Assembly: GCF_033473495.1 (NCBI RefSeq)
Contig: NC_088938.1
Coordinates: forward strand, 62,001 to 126,000
Source of the DNA: Cercospora beticola
Taxonomy: Eukaryota > Ascomycota > Dothideomycetes > Mycosphaerellales > Mycosphaerellaceae
Direction of reading: 5' to 3'
DNA: 64,000 bases
The notes below the pieces were generated by a model. The model worked only from the letters and a program-made list of their open reading frames with translations, made no database searches and had not been told where the DNA came from. This document shows, one piece after another, positions 1 to 11,330 of this stretch; position 1 is the stretch's first letter, and the number at the start of each line of letters is the position of its first letter. Position numbers and translations under genes: made by a program.

Positions 1-1633
1 TTTGAATCTTGTACAGGAACCACTTGTCAATCTTGCTGAGATCGTGCACCTTGTCGACAGAGTAACCCTCGTGGAGCATAGCTTGACCAACAGCGAGCCA
101 GCGGCGATCGGTGGGGTTCTTGAGCACTTCATCCAGATCCTCGAACTTGTCACCCTGGAGACCATCGAACTTGGGATCGACTTGACGAATAGCCTTTTGG
201 AAAGATTCCTCAAAGGTACGACCGATAGCCATGACCTCACCGATAGACTTCATGGAAGAGCCAATGTTGCGGTTGACATTCTGAAACTTGACCAAATCCC
301 AGCGAGGAATCTTGGTAACGATGTAATCCAGCGAAGGTTCGAAGTTGGCAGTGGTGGTGCGAGTGACGGCATTGGGCAGTTCAGGCAGAGTGTGACCGAG
401 ACCGATCTTCGCAGCAGTGTATGCCAGAGGGTACCCAGTAGCCTTGGAAGCGAGAGCAGAGGAACGAGAGAGACGGGCGTTGACCTCGATGACCCTGTAG
501 TCGAGTCCATCGGGCTGGAGAGCGTACTGAACGTTACATTCTCCAACCACACCCAAGTGACGAATGATCTTGATAGCAGCAGTTCGCAGCATGTGGTACT
601 CCTCATCGCTCAGCGTTTGAGAAGGCGAGACGACGATGGAGTCACCAGTGTGCACCCCCAGAGGGTCGAAGTTCTCCATGTTGCAGACCGTGATACAGTT
701 GTCCGAAGCGTCTCGCACGACCTCGTACTCAGCCTCTTTCCAGCCCTTGAGAGATTTCTCAACCAAGATCTGAGGAGACAGAGTCAGAGAGCGAGCAGCC
801 ATGTTTCGAAGCTCTTCTGGGTTGTCGGCGAAACCTGAACCGAGACCACCAAGTGCGAAAGCAGCTCGCACAATGATGGGGTATCCGACTTCCTCAGCAG
901 CCTTGAGAGCATCCTCGACAGTCTCGACGGCAATACTCTCGGCAATGGGGATGTTGATTTCCTTGAGGGCCTTCGCGAACAAGTCACGATCCTCGGAAGT
1001 CTTCAGCGTCTGCACGCTTGTGCCGAGCACCTTGACGCCGTATCTCTCGAAGATTCCCATCTCATCCATCTTCACACCCAAATTGAGGGCGGTCTGACCA
1101 CCAAAGGACAGGAAAATGCCATCTGGCCTCTCTTTCTCGATCACGTAGGTGACATATTCGGGTGTGACTGGGAGGTAGTAGACCTCGTCGGCGAGCACGT
1201 GGGAGGTCTGGATGGTAGCGATGTTGGGGTTGATGAGCACGGACTTGATGCCGGCTTCTTTGAGAGCTTTGAGAGCTTGCGAGCCGGAGTAGTCGAACTC
1301 GCCGGCCTGGCCAATGGAGAGACCTCCAGAGCCGATGACGAGGACTTTGTTAACATCGACGAGGTCTTGTCCGCCGGCGATAGCGCCGCTCTCGAGGTAT
1401 GCTTTGGCATTGGGTGCCACGTCGGCCTTGCTGGCAGCGCGTTTGGCGGAGCGGGCAAAGCTGCGGACCTGAGTCTGCGCGTGCTTCGCAGCTGGCTGTT
1501 TGGCTGTGCAGCGTGCAACAGGCTTGGTGGTAAGGGTTCGTCGAGCTATGCGGGGAGCATTTTGCTTGATGGAGGAGTGGAAGAGGTCGTGGTGCAGCTG
1601 GCGGGCGAATCGCCCACTGACAGCGGCGGCCAT
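1..1633 (-). CDS. arg-3/CPA2: Arginine-specific carbamoyl-phosphate synthase, large chain, mitochondrial (N-terminal part)
   Basis: Makes carbamoyl phosphate for arginine synthesis from bicarbonate, ammonia (from the small glutaminase chain) and 2 ATP. The frame starts at the ATG at 1633 and is open for 544 codons to the window edge, with no intron. About the first 80 residues are rich in Arg, Ala and Ser and lack acidic residues, as in a matrix presequence. The first ATP-grasp half follows: [20 protein letters not shown], then [25 protein letters not shown], and the [20 protein letters not shown] block that binds metal and nucleotide. A pyrimidine-type (URA2-like) enzyme would carry a fused glutaminase domain ahead of this; none is present, so the arginine isoform is favoured. 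The second synthetase half and the C-terminal domain lie outside the window. Confidence 0.95.
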   Translation of the reverse strand, partial: MAAAVSGRFARQLHHDLFHSSIKQNAPRIARRTLTTKPVARCTAKQPAAKHAQTQVRSFARSAKRAASKADVAPNAKAYLESGAIAGGQDLVDVNKVLVIGSGGLSIGQAGEFDYSGSQALKALKEAGIKSVLINPNIATIQTSHVLADEVYYLPVTPEYVTYVIEKERPDGIFLSFGGQTALNLGVKMDEMGIFERYGVKVLGTSVQTLKTSEDRDLFAKALKEINIPIAESIAVETVEDALKAAEEVGYPIIVRAAFALGGLGSGFADNPEELRNMAARSLTLSPQILVEKSLKGWKEAEYEVVRDASDNCITVCNMENFDPLGVHTGDSIVVSPSQTLSDEEYHMLRTAAIKIIRHLGVVGECNVQYALQPDGLDYRVIEVNARLSRSSALASKATGYPLAYTAAKIGLGHTLPELPNAVTRTTTANFEPSLDYIVTKIPRWDLVKFQNVNRNIGSSMKSIGEVMAIGRTFEESFQKAIRQVDPKFDGLQGDKFEDLDEVLKNPTDRRWLAVGQAMLHEGYSVDKVHDLSKIDKWFLYKIQ

Positions 1634-2751
1634 GGCGGACTGCAGTTTCAGCACCCGCAGGCTTTCCACAAGTGGTCACTGATGTAGTCTACCGCATTCC
1701 TGTCAGCGCGCAGTCAGGCGTGGGAGAGAGGACAGGAGAATTTCGAGAGGTGGAAGGGTGGTGCGATGGTGCTCTGATTGCGGGAGCTCGTCGGGGGAGG
1801 CAGAAAGCGGTGACCACACCAACGGCCCTGGGAATGCGCACTCACCTTGCGAAGTGAAGATGGTTGGAGCAAACACCATGGAGACGAATGCGCTCAGCGA
1901 GGGATCAGTGGGACATGCCACTTCCAGCGAAATGGCAGAGGATGGGAGAGGGAAAAAGGACGAAAAATGACTGGCGAAGCTCCGGGTGATGAAGGTTTTC
2001 TCAATGGCTCGTGCCAAGGCTGAGAGATAAGGAAGTTTTGAGTCACTGCTGACCGCTCCGGCCGATTGTCGACAAAGCACCACCCTCGTCTAACTAGTCG
2101 CCCGTGAAGATCGAGATGCATCGGAGGGAGGGTAGCCGTGGTAGTTGTCTATATACTCGTCTATTCACGCTTGTCGATTGCGATGGAGCTCTATGCAGAC
2201 GTCGAAAAATTCCTACGCAGCTGACGCGAGATGGAGCTCTCCACGCCGACCTCGGCCAAGCAATCTTCACCATTTCGACTCAATTCCGACCTCACCTTCC
2301 CACGATCAGAGTGCGATTCAGCTAACAACAAGCGTCCAGACCCTAGCAGATTCTCCGTGCGCTAAATCTCACTTGCGTGCTAGTCGACACAAGCTCGTCA
2401 CTGCAGTCGTGTTCGTTCCAACAAGTATCTTGACAATCAATTCCGCACGAAAACGTGGGAGGTATGAATTCACGCGTCAGTCAAATGGGCGTGCTGCAGT
2501 GGCTTTAATCCCGCCTTTGTCACCACACATTCCAGTACCTCCTTCGTAGAAGTGCCCGCCAAGACCAGGTTATGTCCGATGAAGCTTCTGCTTCTGCTTC
2601 AACAACTTCACAATCACTCCCGGAACCCACCTCACTCGAGGCAATGAATTGCTCATCGATGCACTGCTCAGCCTCGCCCTCATGTGCATCCTTGGTCCAG
2701 TAGATCAAGTTACCCGGTCGCTGAAGATATTCGCCAGGATGAACGTTACCG
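1634..2751. other. Intergenic: CPSase 5' flank and HET-gene 3' flank
   Basis: No supported gene. The open frames here are short and lack family features. The first few hundred bases must hold the CPSase promoter and leader. A frame at 2520-2825 (-) could belong to the decayed tail of the HET gene but cannot be joined with confidence. Confidence 0.4.
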
Positions 2752-5700
2752 TCATTGCCACCTCTTGGGTGCCTTTGTTCTGGAGCGCACCGAACCGGTG
2801 ATGTCGGTTGCCTCCTGTGATTCAACGTCTTCGATGACGATCAATGGTGGAGTGGGACTCGCGCGACCGTCAGCACTTTCAGTGACCATCGGAAGCGAAC
2901 CTTCGACCTCTCCGGCTTGAGTCAACTGTTCGTCTCCTTTTTGCTCAGGACCGTGTTCGTCCGGACACCTTCCCTTCGTCGACGACAGATCCAGTGTGGC
3001 GTCCGAACTCGAAAATAGCTCATCAGATTTGAAGCCCTTCCGAGCATCTGTCGAGCAGCCTGTGAGCTGATTCTCTCTAGGGCTGTCTCCACCTGACAAT
3101 ATTCCAGCTGCCTCCCAGTGCCTTACTTGTGAATCCGAGTCGTAGATCATGTCGTACCATTGATTCATCACCGGTGCGACCATCATCTCGTGCTCGACCA
3201 CCCAGCAAGATGCTGGCAAAGACGTTTCATCCCAAAAATTCGCTTTCTCCTCCACTGCAGCAGCTTCCGCAGCAACCGAGCCACGCATCACCTTCGCTCC
3301 CAATTCGTGGAATGGTCCCGATCCCCAGGATCCATTCGACAGGCTCAACTCCGATATGCGCCACTGTAGCCCTCAAACCATTGGTGTCCTCCGCCTCCGA
3401 TTCATCAAACGGCTCCGAATGCATGAGTGACGCGAAGGCCTTTGGTTCGATCGGCGATCCAGCAGCAGTTTCCTCAGGTCTCCGGCCATCGATGGCGTTC
3501 GCCTCCAGTTCGTAATATGGTCCCGAATGCATGAATGACATGAACGTCTTTACTTCGATCTGCGCTTCTGCTACAGCAGGCTGTTCTCCGCCGATTGTTT
3601 TGTTGTGCTCAGCCAAGACATCTACACTGCCGGAGTCCGTTGTCAGTATTATAGTCTTCAGTTCAGTGTCCTCCCTCTCTCGCATTACGTTGGTGGATGT
3701 TGACAGGGCAATCTCTCCCTCGGCTGATGTGCCTCGTGATCCACTACGGGAAGATCGTCCACTCTCCAATCGCTGCACAATATTCTCTGCGCCAGATACC
3801 GACTCTTGATACAGAGACCGCAAATTGCCACGCAGATCCGTCAGCTCTTGCAGTAGTGCCCGTACATCTGCAGCGTTGTCAATGGTCGATTGCACGGCAG
3901 ATGCCGAGCAGCAAGGACGATTATGATCCGAATGAGGACATGCTTGCTGCTCAGCGAAGAGCGCGGAAGTCGCATCTCGAATGCCACCGTCACTCTTGCA
4001 GATTGTTTCGGACTTCTTCCGTGCGAGGTTCAAACGCCAGACACCCTCCCCAGCCTCTAGAATCAAGCCTGCTTTTACCTGTAAACTTTCACCCGCATCG
4101 AGTTTGAAAGTGCGCGAACTTCCAACACGCAAAACGCGGAGCTTTTCTTGTGCGGAGACCTTTACGCTGTGACTCGTTCCACGCCAGCAGTGCACAACGA
4201 GCACAGGTGACAATGGCTCTGGGTCTGCCTCCACGTGTACACATGTGTCGAGGTACTCCTCAGGCACATTATCGCTGCTGGGCGTCTGGAAATGCAACTT
4301 GAAGTCGGCGAAAAGCCTTCCGTCGCTCCCAAGTCTCATCTTGATTCTGCCACGTTCCCACTTTGTTTCGCTTGTTGCACCAATTTGGTCCCCTGTTTGA
4401 TTCGTCCAGTACTGCTTCGAAAAGCTATCCGTGAAACCGAAACTCTCGCCAGCGTCAGCGGTGCTGTCGAGGTGAAGCTTGGCATCGGGACATTCCACCA
4501 CCAGGTGGTCTAATACACGTGGCCATGAGAAGGGTTTGCGGGCAATCGTAACCTCCATGCGACTGAATCCAACTAGATCCAACGTACTCAGTTCAAGTAA
4601 GCCAGGTAGCCGATCGTATATTAGTTCTGCTCGTGCAGTATCGACTCTTGGACGCCCCGCACGATCAATCGGAGGTCGAGGCCTCAGGCGTAGACCGAAA
4701 CGAGAATGACCGCCGGATTTGGCGCAGTCCAGCATGATTGTCACGTCGTTTAGCACTCGATCGTCCTCATCGTAAGCTTGGCCGGTAGCAGGCAATGTAG
4801 TTCCCAGCAGACTGATTTGCAGCCCTCTTTATGACAGTTCTAATGAACCATGTCCAGCGAGTTCAGTTCTGACAACTTTGTGACATTGGCGAAAGTCTCC
4901 AGGCGAGGAAGCTAATATGTCCCCATTCATACTCTTGAAAGCAAGAATTGAATCATCTTGATCTTCCCAGCTTCGAGTTTGTATGATCTCTTCTTGCAAC
5001 CTCATGAAAGCCTTCTTACCTTCGCCATACATGAGCGGAATATTGACGTCGAATAGTCCAAGCAAGCAGTATGCTTCATCCTCCATCCTCGACGTGGTGC
5101 GACCAGATGCCCCCGCCATTCTTTGCGCGATACTAGTTCGTGGTAGCTGATTACGATCGCATAGGACGAATGTAGAGATACCAGTAATTTCAGAGAGCGG
5201 AAGCACAACTTCTTCCTTAACGCCAAGAGGATTCCAGACCTGGTCGAAAAATTCGACTCGGCGAGGCGCGATTAATTCCTGTAGCGTCCAGCCTCGGGTG
5301 AACCATCGACTCGCTGCGATGTGTGCCCTCATTCGTGAAAAAGTAGACCGATCATGTGCGTTGCAACGATGTTCCATAGGTGTAAAGACGTCTTCGAGGA
5401 ACGCGTAGCATACCTGTCCATTATAGTACCAGCGATACATGGAATTGATCGCCTCGGAAAGCTCAGCACTGCTCTTCTTGTCGATGCAGCATGTATCGAC
5501 CCAGACGTAATCGATGCCGTCCTTGACAGGCGTCAGCTTTTGTCAGCGGTATCCCGACATTTCCATCGAGGTCAAAATACTTTCAAAGCCTGCAGGCAGG
5601 TATACTCGATCTTCTGATAACCGTCCATATATTTCGCATAGTCATAACGAATATCGTCAAAGCCGACTTCATTTTTAGCCCAGGTATGCGAGAGAAGTGC

Positions 5701-5772
5701 GTAGGTAGTATCCATCCGCCTGTCATCAACAAAGTTCTCCAAGCGCCGCGTCCGAGCGTTCAGCAGCCACAT
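2752..5772 (-). pseudogene. HET-domain (heterokaryon incompatibility) gene, interrupted
   Basis: HET-domain proteins act in allorecognition and cell death in filamentous ascomycetes. The start ATG at 5772 opens MWLLNARTRRLE, followed by YALLSHTWAKNEVGFDDI. An intron at 5522-5580 (59 bp, phase 0) joins LQALK to DGIDYVWVDTCCIDK. Further hallmarks are SRWFTRGWTLQELIAP and DEAYCLLGLFDVNIPLMYGE. At 4829-4831 the frame meets TAA inside the usual linker (SLELS-stop-RGLQISL), then stays open in the same frame to 3227. No intron of sensible length removes the stop in frame. Downstream are three degenerate repeats with an SGPYYEL/SEPFDES/SGPFHEL core; the third is one base longer than the first, so the reading frame shifts around 3320-3350 and continues to 2752. 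One stop plus one frameshift suggest a pseudogene; sequencing errors or a shorter functional product ending at 4829 are alternatives. Confidence 0.75.
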
Positions 5773-6471
5773 GATGATTGCAATTGCTGGACTCCGGACA
5801 TCGCAGTCCCATGGCAGATCACTCAGCCCATGGTAAAAGTGCAGAAACGCGGTCAAAACGACGCACGCGGGTCGAAAACTACATCTTGCTCAACCAGGCT
5901 GTGCAGCGCCTCTGTGCGACCGGGGGACCAATCGCAGAGTGCGTGAGCCAAGCCGTCAGCCTGTGCCATGGTGACACTTCATTCGCAGCTCAACCTCAAC
6001 ATGCCGTGATTGCGCCATCCCGCGGTGCGTGCTGGTGGAAGAAGGAGTGAGTGAATCGGGATGAACGCGTAGAGAAGAGAAAGGAAGTCGGACGGCGGGG
6101 CGTGAAAGTGCTCTAACTTAACATAGAGGCTGCGGGAGCTCCCGGGCACTTTGAACACGCTTGATGTCCACATCATCAAATTTTATTTGGCGACCTACGC
6201 ACGCGCCGCCAAGTCTACGGCTCACGGCGAAGGTGGCCAACGGTCTGCTCCCAAGCTGTCGAACAAACATCAAAACCAGCCAAAAACTTTCTTAAACGAG
6301 CCATCAAAAAGGCTGCCAGCCTAAGTAATTCTGTGCGGCACTCGGCACTGCACAGAACGAGTCTTCACTGATAAGATCACCGGGCGCTGTGATGAGGACA
6401 AGCCTCCAGCTGGGGCGATCTCACATGGCAGCACGCTCTCCCGGCGGCCTCTTCCAACCCAGGTAGTGAGC
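5773..6471. promoter_or_regulatory. Divergent intergenic between HET gene and DUF3176 gene
   Basis: The two genes point away from each other, so both promoters lie here. I see no RNA gene, repeat or recognisable operator. Confidence 0.4.
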
Positions 6472-8496
6472 ATGTCTACCTTCCAGCAAGTCGACTACCA
6501 CCCTGTACCCAGCACACAAGAGGCCGCTATTGCCAAAGGTAGCGCAACAGTCCACGCTGCGAGTATTGCGCTCAGCCAGCAAGACCGCGGGTCCAGACCA
6601 CCTTCAGACTCGCAGCGACACCGATCTGGCGCCTCGAAAACAGCCGGCTTTCTCGCCAGACTTGAGGACTGGTGGGTCGTAGAGCTGCTCGGCATAGTTG
6701 TCTCTGCTTGCGCTCTGGCCGCGATTGTTGGCATCCTGTATCACTACGATGGCAAGCCGCAACCCACATGGAGAAATGTGTCACTCAACACGACTATATC
6801 ATGGCTCAGCACGCTGGCCAAAGTCATGGTTCTGATCCCCGTCACATCTGGGCTCTCTCAGCTCAAATGGGTCTGGTTTGCACAGAAACGTCGGACAATG
6901 TCAGATCTCAGATATTTCGACTCCGCCAGTCGGGGCATCATTGGCAGTTTGGCCCTCATCTTTGAGCAGCAGGGCAGGTAAGGTCGGCCAGTATCTGTAC
7001 TCGCTCACCTGAGCTCATCATCACAGACACTTCGCTGTACTTGCGGCGCTCGCGACGATCCTTGCTGTCGGGTTCGATCCGTTCATTCAGAACCTTGTGC
7101 ACTATACACCCGGGCCAACAGAGAACATCACAGTGCCGGCTTATGTGACGTACTCGGCAGACTACAGCACCAATGGCATCCCTGCGTCGGCTTCACAATT
7201 GGGCGCTTCGTATGGTGAGCTCTCTGGACATCAAGAGGAAAATTCCAGTATCCCTAACAAACCCTAGTCTACTGGATCGACTCAGTCATGAAGGCCAACG
7301 TCTACAACTCGCTGCTCAATACGGACAAGTCTCAGGCCTGGTCTATACCCCAGTTCGATTGTGCCACTGGCAACTGCACTTGGGATCCAATCGCAACGCT
7401 AGCAGTACGCCCGAGCTGCAAAAGTTTCTCTTCTGTCCTCGAAAAGAATTGCTCATGGCAGATGGACGACGAAGAGCAATGTCAGCTCAGCCTTCCCGGG
7501 ACAGATTTCGGCCTTTCGTGGAGTGCATGGCCAGGTCAGCGAGACGTGCCAATGAACTTGACAACAGCAGTCAACGGCACAGTGCATTCCGGAGAAAGCT
7601 TGCCCGTCGCGCAGATGATGATGGCGAAAGGCAGCAACAGCAACTCCACTGCTTTGGCCTTCGGCAACAGCATTTCCAATGCTTCGACCATCTTTGCTAC
7701 GGAGTGTGCCTTTCAAATTTGTGTACAAAGCCTACGTCCTCGCGTCAACAATGGAGTGTACTACGAGGACAACATCGATTGGTGGTGCAACTTCACCCTA
7801 CAGACTATGCCTACAAACTACAGCCTCCTCCACAAGGACAACCCCGTTGGCTGGCGCCGATTGGAGCTCAGTCCGCCATGGGGAATCGACCGTGGCATGC
7901 AGGCTGGTCAATCCTTTGGGATCGCTTCAAGCTCGCTTTCTTCTCTCATGGGATTCATCCAAGGCATCTTCGCAGGAGCGGTAACCGTAGTGTCCCCATC
8001 GCTCTCGATCCTGCCTCCACAGTCCATGTATGCAGCACAGGACATCCTTGGCTCCATCTTCTACGGCAATATATCCGGCTGTGCCGATGAAGACGACCAT
8101 CTCGTATGCGCTGCAAACAATGCTGCAAAAGCAATGACGAAGACGCTAAGGGACAGCGCTTTTGTCGCCAGCAGGTCGGACAATACCACCATGGCTCGCG
8201 GCAGAACGTTGATTATGGTCAATTTTGTGCGCATACAATGGGTATGGATCGTGCTGCCTGCTTTGGTGTGGCTTCTTGCCCTTCTGACCTGGATCGGAAC
8301 TTTGTGGAAAAGCTCTCAAGCCAAAGTTCCCCGGTGGCGCGACGACATACTACCTCTACTTTTCTTGTACCGTGAAGCTGAAGAAGTGCAGCCAGAGATG
8401 GATGGTGCGGGACAGTCAAGTGCACAGATCGCGGAAACATGTACTGCCGCCAAGGTTCAGCTGCAGGCTAAGGATTTACGATATCGTTTGTTGTAG
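6472..8496 (+). CDS. DUF3176 family membrane protein
   Basis: Three exons: 6472-6977, 7027-7214 and 7268-8496, giving 640 residues. The start is the ATG of MSTFQQVDYHPV; a GTG two codons upstream in the same frame is not used. A disordered Ser/Gln-rich N-terminus precedes WWVVELLGIVVSACALAAIV (TM1), further TM stretches around residues 118-130 and 160-185, a large N-glycosylatable loop with the family motif FDCATGNCTW, and a final TM segment (WIVLPALVWLLALLTWIGTL) near residue 595. This pattern is typical of DUF3176, an ascomycete family of unknown function, probably in the plasma membrane. Both introns have good donors (GTAAGG, GTGAGC). A degraded copy of exon 3 lies about 2.7 kb downstream. 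Confidence 0.9.
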
Positions 8497-8808
8497 CGCT
8501 GACATTCTACCTCCAAGGGCCAGGAGACTGGAAAGCATTCAAAGATCCCGAATGGCCTTCGTTCCTGTTCTCTCGGCGTGACGCGATTCACCATCGTGGG
8601 ATCCATTTGCAAGGTGTATTGCCCTAGACCGTTCGGCGGTACAGCGTCATGTATGCAACTCATTCTGGATCGGATCGCTCAAACTGAGGTGCTGTATATC
8701 GACAACGACGTCGCCATACTGGAGGCCACTGCGAGTACATCTGTGTCAGCTAAATTCGAGGCAATCATACATCCATGTTGTAATTCAAGGAGACTGGACC
8801 TCGTCAGT
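8497..8808. other. Intergenic between DUF3176 gene and P450 remnant
   Basis: Convergent 3' flanks; nothing recognisable. Confidence 0.4.
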
Positions 8809-9735
8809 CTAACTTTCCCACTTCCTCGTCTCCCTGAATCTCAAAGTAACTGGCTTGGCTGGACAATTCGTCAGCCCTAGATCACTCAACACCGGCCCCT
8901 TCAGGTCCCCTTTTGCAGCCTCAACACGGTCGAACCTCTGCAACAATCTCACAATAACGTAGCCAGCCTCAGTCAGCGCTAGCTGCTGCCCAATAAATCT
9001 CTTCGCCCCACCACTGAAGGGCAGAAACTCCCAACCAGGTCTCCTCCCCACGAATCGTTCTGGTCAAAGTCATCTGCACCTTCTACCCATAGGTCCTTCC
9101 TCCTATGCAGAACATGAGTTGAGAAGTCAACTTGTGCTCCGGCCGGTACGAAAACGGGTGACTTGCCATCCGGACCTCCGCCACAAGGGAGCGTAGTGTC
9201 TTCATTCGCCGTTCGAGAATTGATTGTCACAAGCGACCACAGACGGAGAGCTTCGTTGAGGGTATATTGCAAGTATTGGCAACCTTTGAGCTTTGAAAGC
9301 TGATGTCCTTTGGACTCTCGTAGGTGCCAAAGGTGTCGAGCACAACAGAGCTAAGTTTCTCGTAGACTTGCGGTTTACGAAGCATTTCGTGAAAGACCCA
9401 AGAGAGTAGTGATGCAGTAGTATCACGACCAGCGAGAAGGATGTTGAGCATTCGAGCGCGTATTTCAACGGGATTGCTGGTCTGTTTCGCAAGGGCTTGA
9501 AGAAAGACACACTTCTCCTTCTCGTGAGTTTTCGATTCCAAGGCTGAGATCCTCGCGAGCGCCATGTCGACATGATGCTTAGCAAAGTCATTGAATTCGT
9601 CATATACATTCGGGGGCGCCGAAGGGCGAAGGGAAACCAAAGGTACACATTGCTGTTTACAGTCAACGGACATACCCTGCTCGGCGTTCCCCGAATGCAT
9701 AAGTCAGACTGTAGATGAGTGATCCTTCTTGGCAT
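8809..9735 (-). pseudogene. CYP52-like cytochrome P450 remnant
   Basis: Pieces of a CYP52-type P450 (alkane/fatty-acid hydroxylase family) occur in three frames. The first piece (to about 9300) has the I-helix LLAGRDTTASLLSW and WVFHEMLRKPQVYEKL. The second has YTLNEALRLW, INSRTANEDTTLPCGGGPDG and DFSTHVLHRRKDLW. The third (8809-9055) has [21 protein letters not shown]. Frames change within a short A-run near 9293-9299 and again near 9056-9066, each fitting loss of one base. The codon at the heme-ligand position (8995-8997) is TTT, so the obligatory Cys is Phe. The N-terminal half is missing or unrecognisable; traces may reach about 9900. With two frameshifts and no heme ligand it cannot be a working P450. 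Confidence 0.85.
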
Positions 9736-10059
9736 TGCACCAAACAGTATAACCGATTTTGCCTACCCAGTTTCTGGGATTCGCAATGGACAGCCCAACC
9801 TTGAATACGGATTGGTTCAACCTAATCGCTTCGTGGATCAGAGTCTATCTCGAAAGTCTGTTGAGTCGTTCGCTGGAGGCAAAACATCTGACAGGACCCT
9901 GAGAGATTCCAACGATTAGGGCCTGTACAGCAGAGCAGTGTCATGCTGCGGACGCATTATCTGCCGCCGGGAGGACCACTGGGAGACCAGTCATCCTCCG
10001 ATATGCTGCAATGGGCTCCACAGAGAATGAGTTCTTCAGCATTGTCGTAGCGTGGTCCC

Positions 10060-10440
10060 CGTCTGCAACGCTAACTTGCACATTGCAGGCCACGTACTTC
10101 AGCAGTGCAGCGGCCAAGACGTATAGCTAGAGATGGAACTGCTCATGGTAAGTGTAGGACGATGTGGAATGTCAGCCCACCCTCATTGGGACCGCATTCG
10201 TTCTTTCAGACGGTACGTGGTCGAGTAAGCGAAACGTGCCACCGAATGCAACAGAAGTCACTGTGGCTAGGGGTCAGCAACAGCAATTCCACAGCTCTGG
10301 CCTTCGATAATAGCATACCAAATCCTCATCTGGATCATCTTTGCTACCAGATGCGCCTTCCAGACTTGTGTCATGTACTCAATTACAACCGTACGATGAC
10401 TAATGCCCAAGCTCTGTTACAAAGGATGTAGGAGGAACAT
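10060..10440 (+). pseudogene. Decayed partial copy of the DUF3176 gene
   Basis: This stretch aligns with about 7370-7740 of the intact DUF3176 gene in the same orientation. Shared landmarks are NSNSTALAF followed by a DNSI/GNSI match, the TTTGCTAC..TGCCTTCCA segment, and the 'gaattgctcatgg'-like block around 10130. Identity is patchy with indels, and the surrounding frame is broken by stops, so it is a truncated, degenerate duplicate. It is bounded upstream by the P450 remnant, which places two dead genes next to each other. Confidence 0.7.
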
Positions 10441-11010
10441 GATGCGAAATGTCAGTGTCAAGGGCGTACCGACGAGCCTCCTTACACATGGCCATGACCA
10501 ACTGACAGTCAGCTGCGTCCGGTTTGTAGATAATGCGTCAGCCTAGATTATTTGTTCCTCCCGGTGACACGGCGACTTGAGGGTTGAGGGCTACATTGAG
10601 TGGCTTGCCATTGAGCGATATAATAAACTGCCTTCCATGAAAAGAATGACCTCCTCTTTTCCTCCATCTCTTGCTTCTATAAGTGTTGTAACGACAGAGC
10701 ACATGAAGTAAAGAACGTTCGTCGACTTCGCTCTTGCAGCCAATGTCATTCTACTAGAGCAATGAACGTTGACGTGTTATGCGCATGAAATAGACCCAAC
10801 CGCGTGAGGCACCTGAATATCCTCGAGCGCGTAGCGAGTGTCAGATTACCACAATCAATGCAAGCATGTTGCAAACTTGTGCCACGCCTTTCTCCAGGTC
10901 GTTCGTCAACCTCTATCGGTGTTAGCAACTTCTCGTCTTAGGTCCGATCCGATCTGACCATACCTTTACTCGGCTTTCACCAGTCTCAGCGACTCCTCTT
11001 GCCAAGCACG
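10441..11010. other. Intergenic, no gene seen
   Basis: Only short unsupported frames. It includes the 3' flank of the small secreted-protein gene. Confidence 0.4.
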
Positions 11011-11330
11011 CTATGGATTATCGCATAGCACCAAGTGCGGAACTCCGGTGTCGGGATCTATCTCGTTGCAAAAATAGGGCATTCCTGTCAACGGGTCCTC
11101 ATCCCGAGTAGAGTGGATAACTCCAGACTTGTGGTCGACTGTATTCTCTGCTTCTGCTCCACGGGCCACGACTGCCGGATCTTGTGATGTCAGTATCGAT
11201 GTTCGGTATCTCGACTTCCATCAGTCGCTGGATTACACTCACCACGGAGATGTCCAGGAGTCGGTGCTGCGTGCGCTACCATCATGATCGTGACGGAAGC
11301 TAAGATCCATGACTGCTTGAGGCCCAGCAT
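11011..11330 (-). CDS. Small secreted protein (85 aa), candidate effector
   Basis: Two exons, 11330-11243 and 11180-11011, with a 62-bp intron (donor GTGAGT, acceptor CACAAG, phase 1). The product has a classic signal peptide: a short polar start, the hydrophobic core ILASVTIMMVAHA, then a cleavage-like AHAAP. The mature part is about 62 residues, acidic, and ends in PYFCNEIDPDTGVPHLVLCD followed by NP, with only two cysteines that could form one disulfide. I recognise no domain. Length, secretion signal and position in a gene-poor, repeat-rich patch fit a candidate effector, but this is inference. The join is supported by frame and by good splice sites rather than by homology. Confidence 0.6.

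Noticed and set aside
2..838. 278-codon plus-strand frame at the left edge
   Set aside because: Starts with TTG and is the antisense shadow of the CPSase gene, which has unmistakable family motifs on the minus strand.
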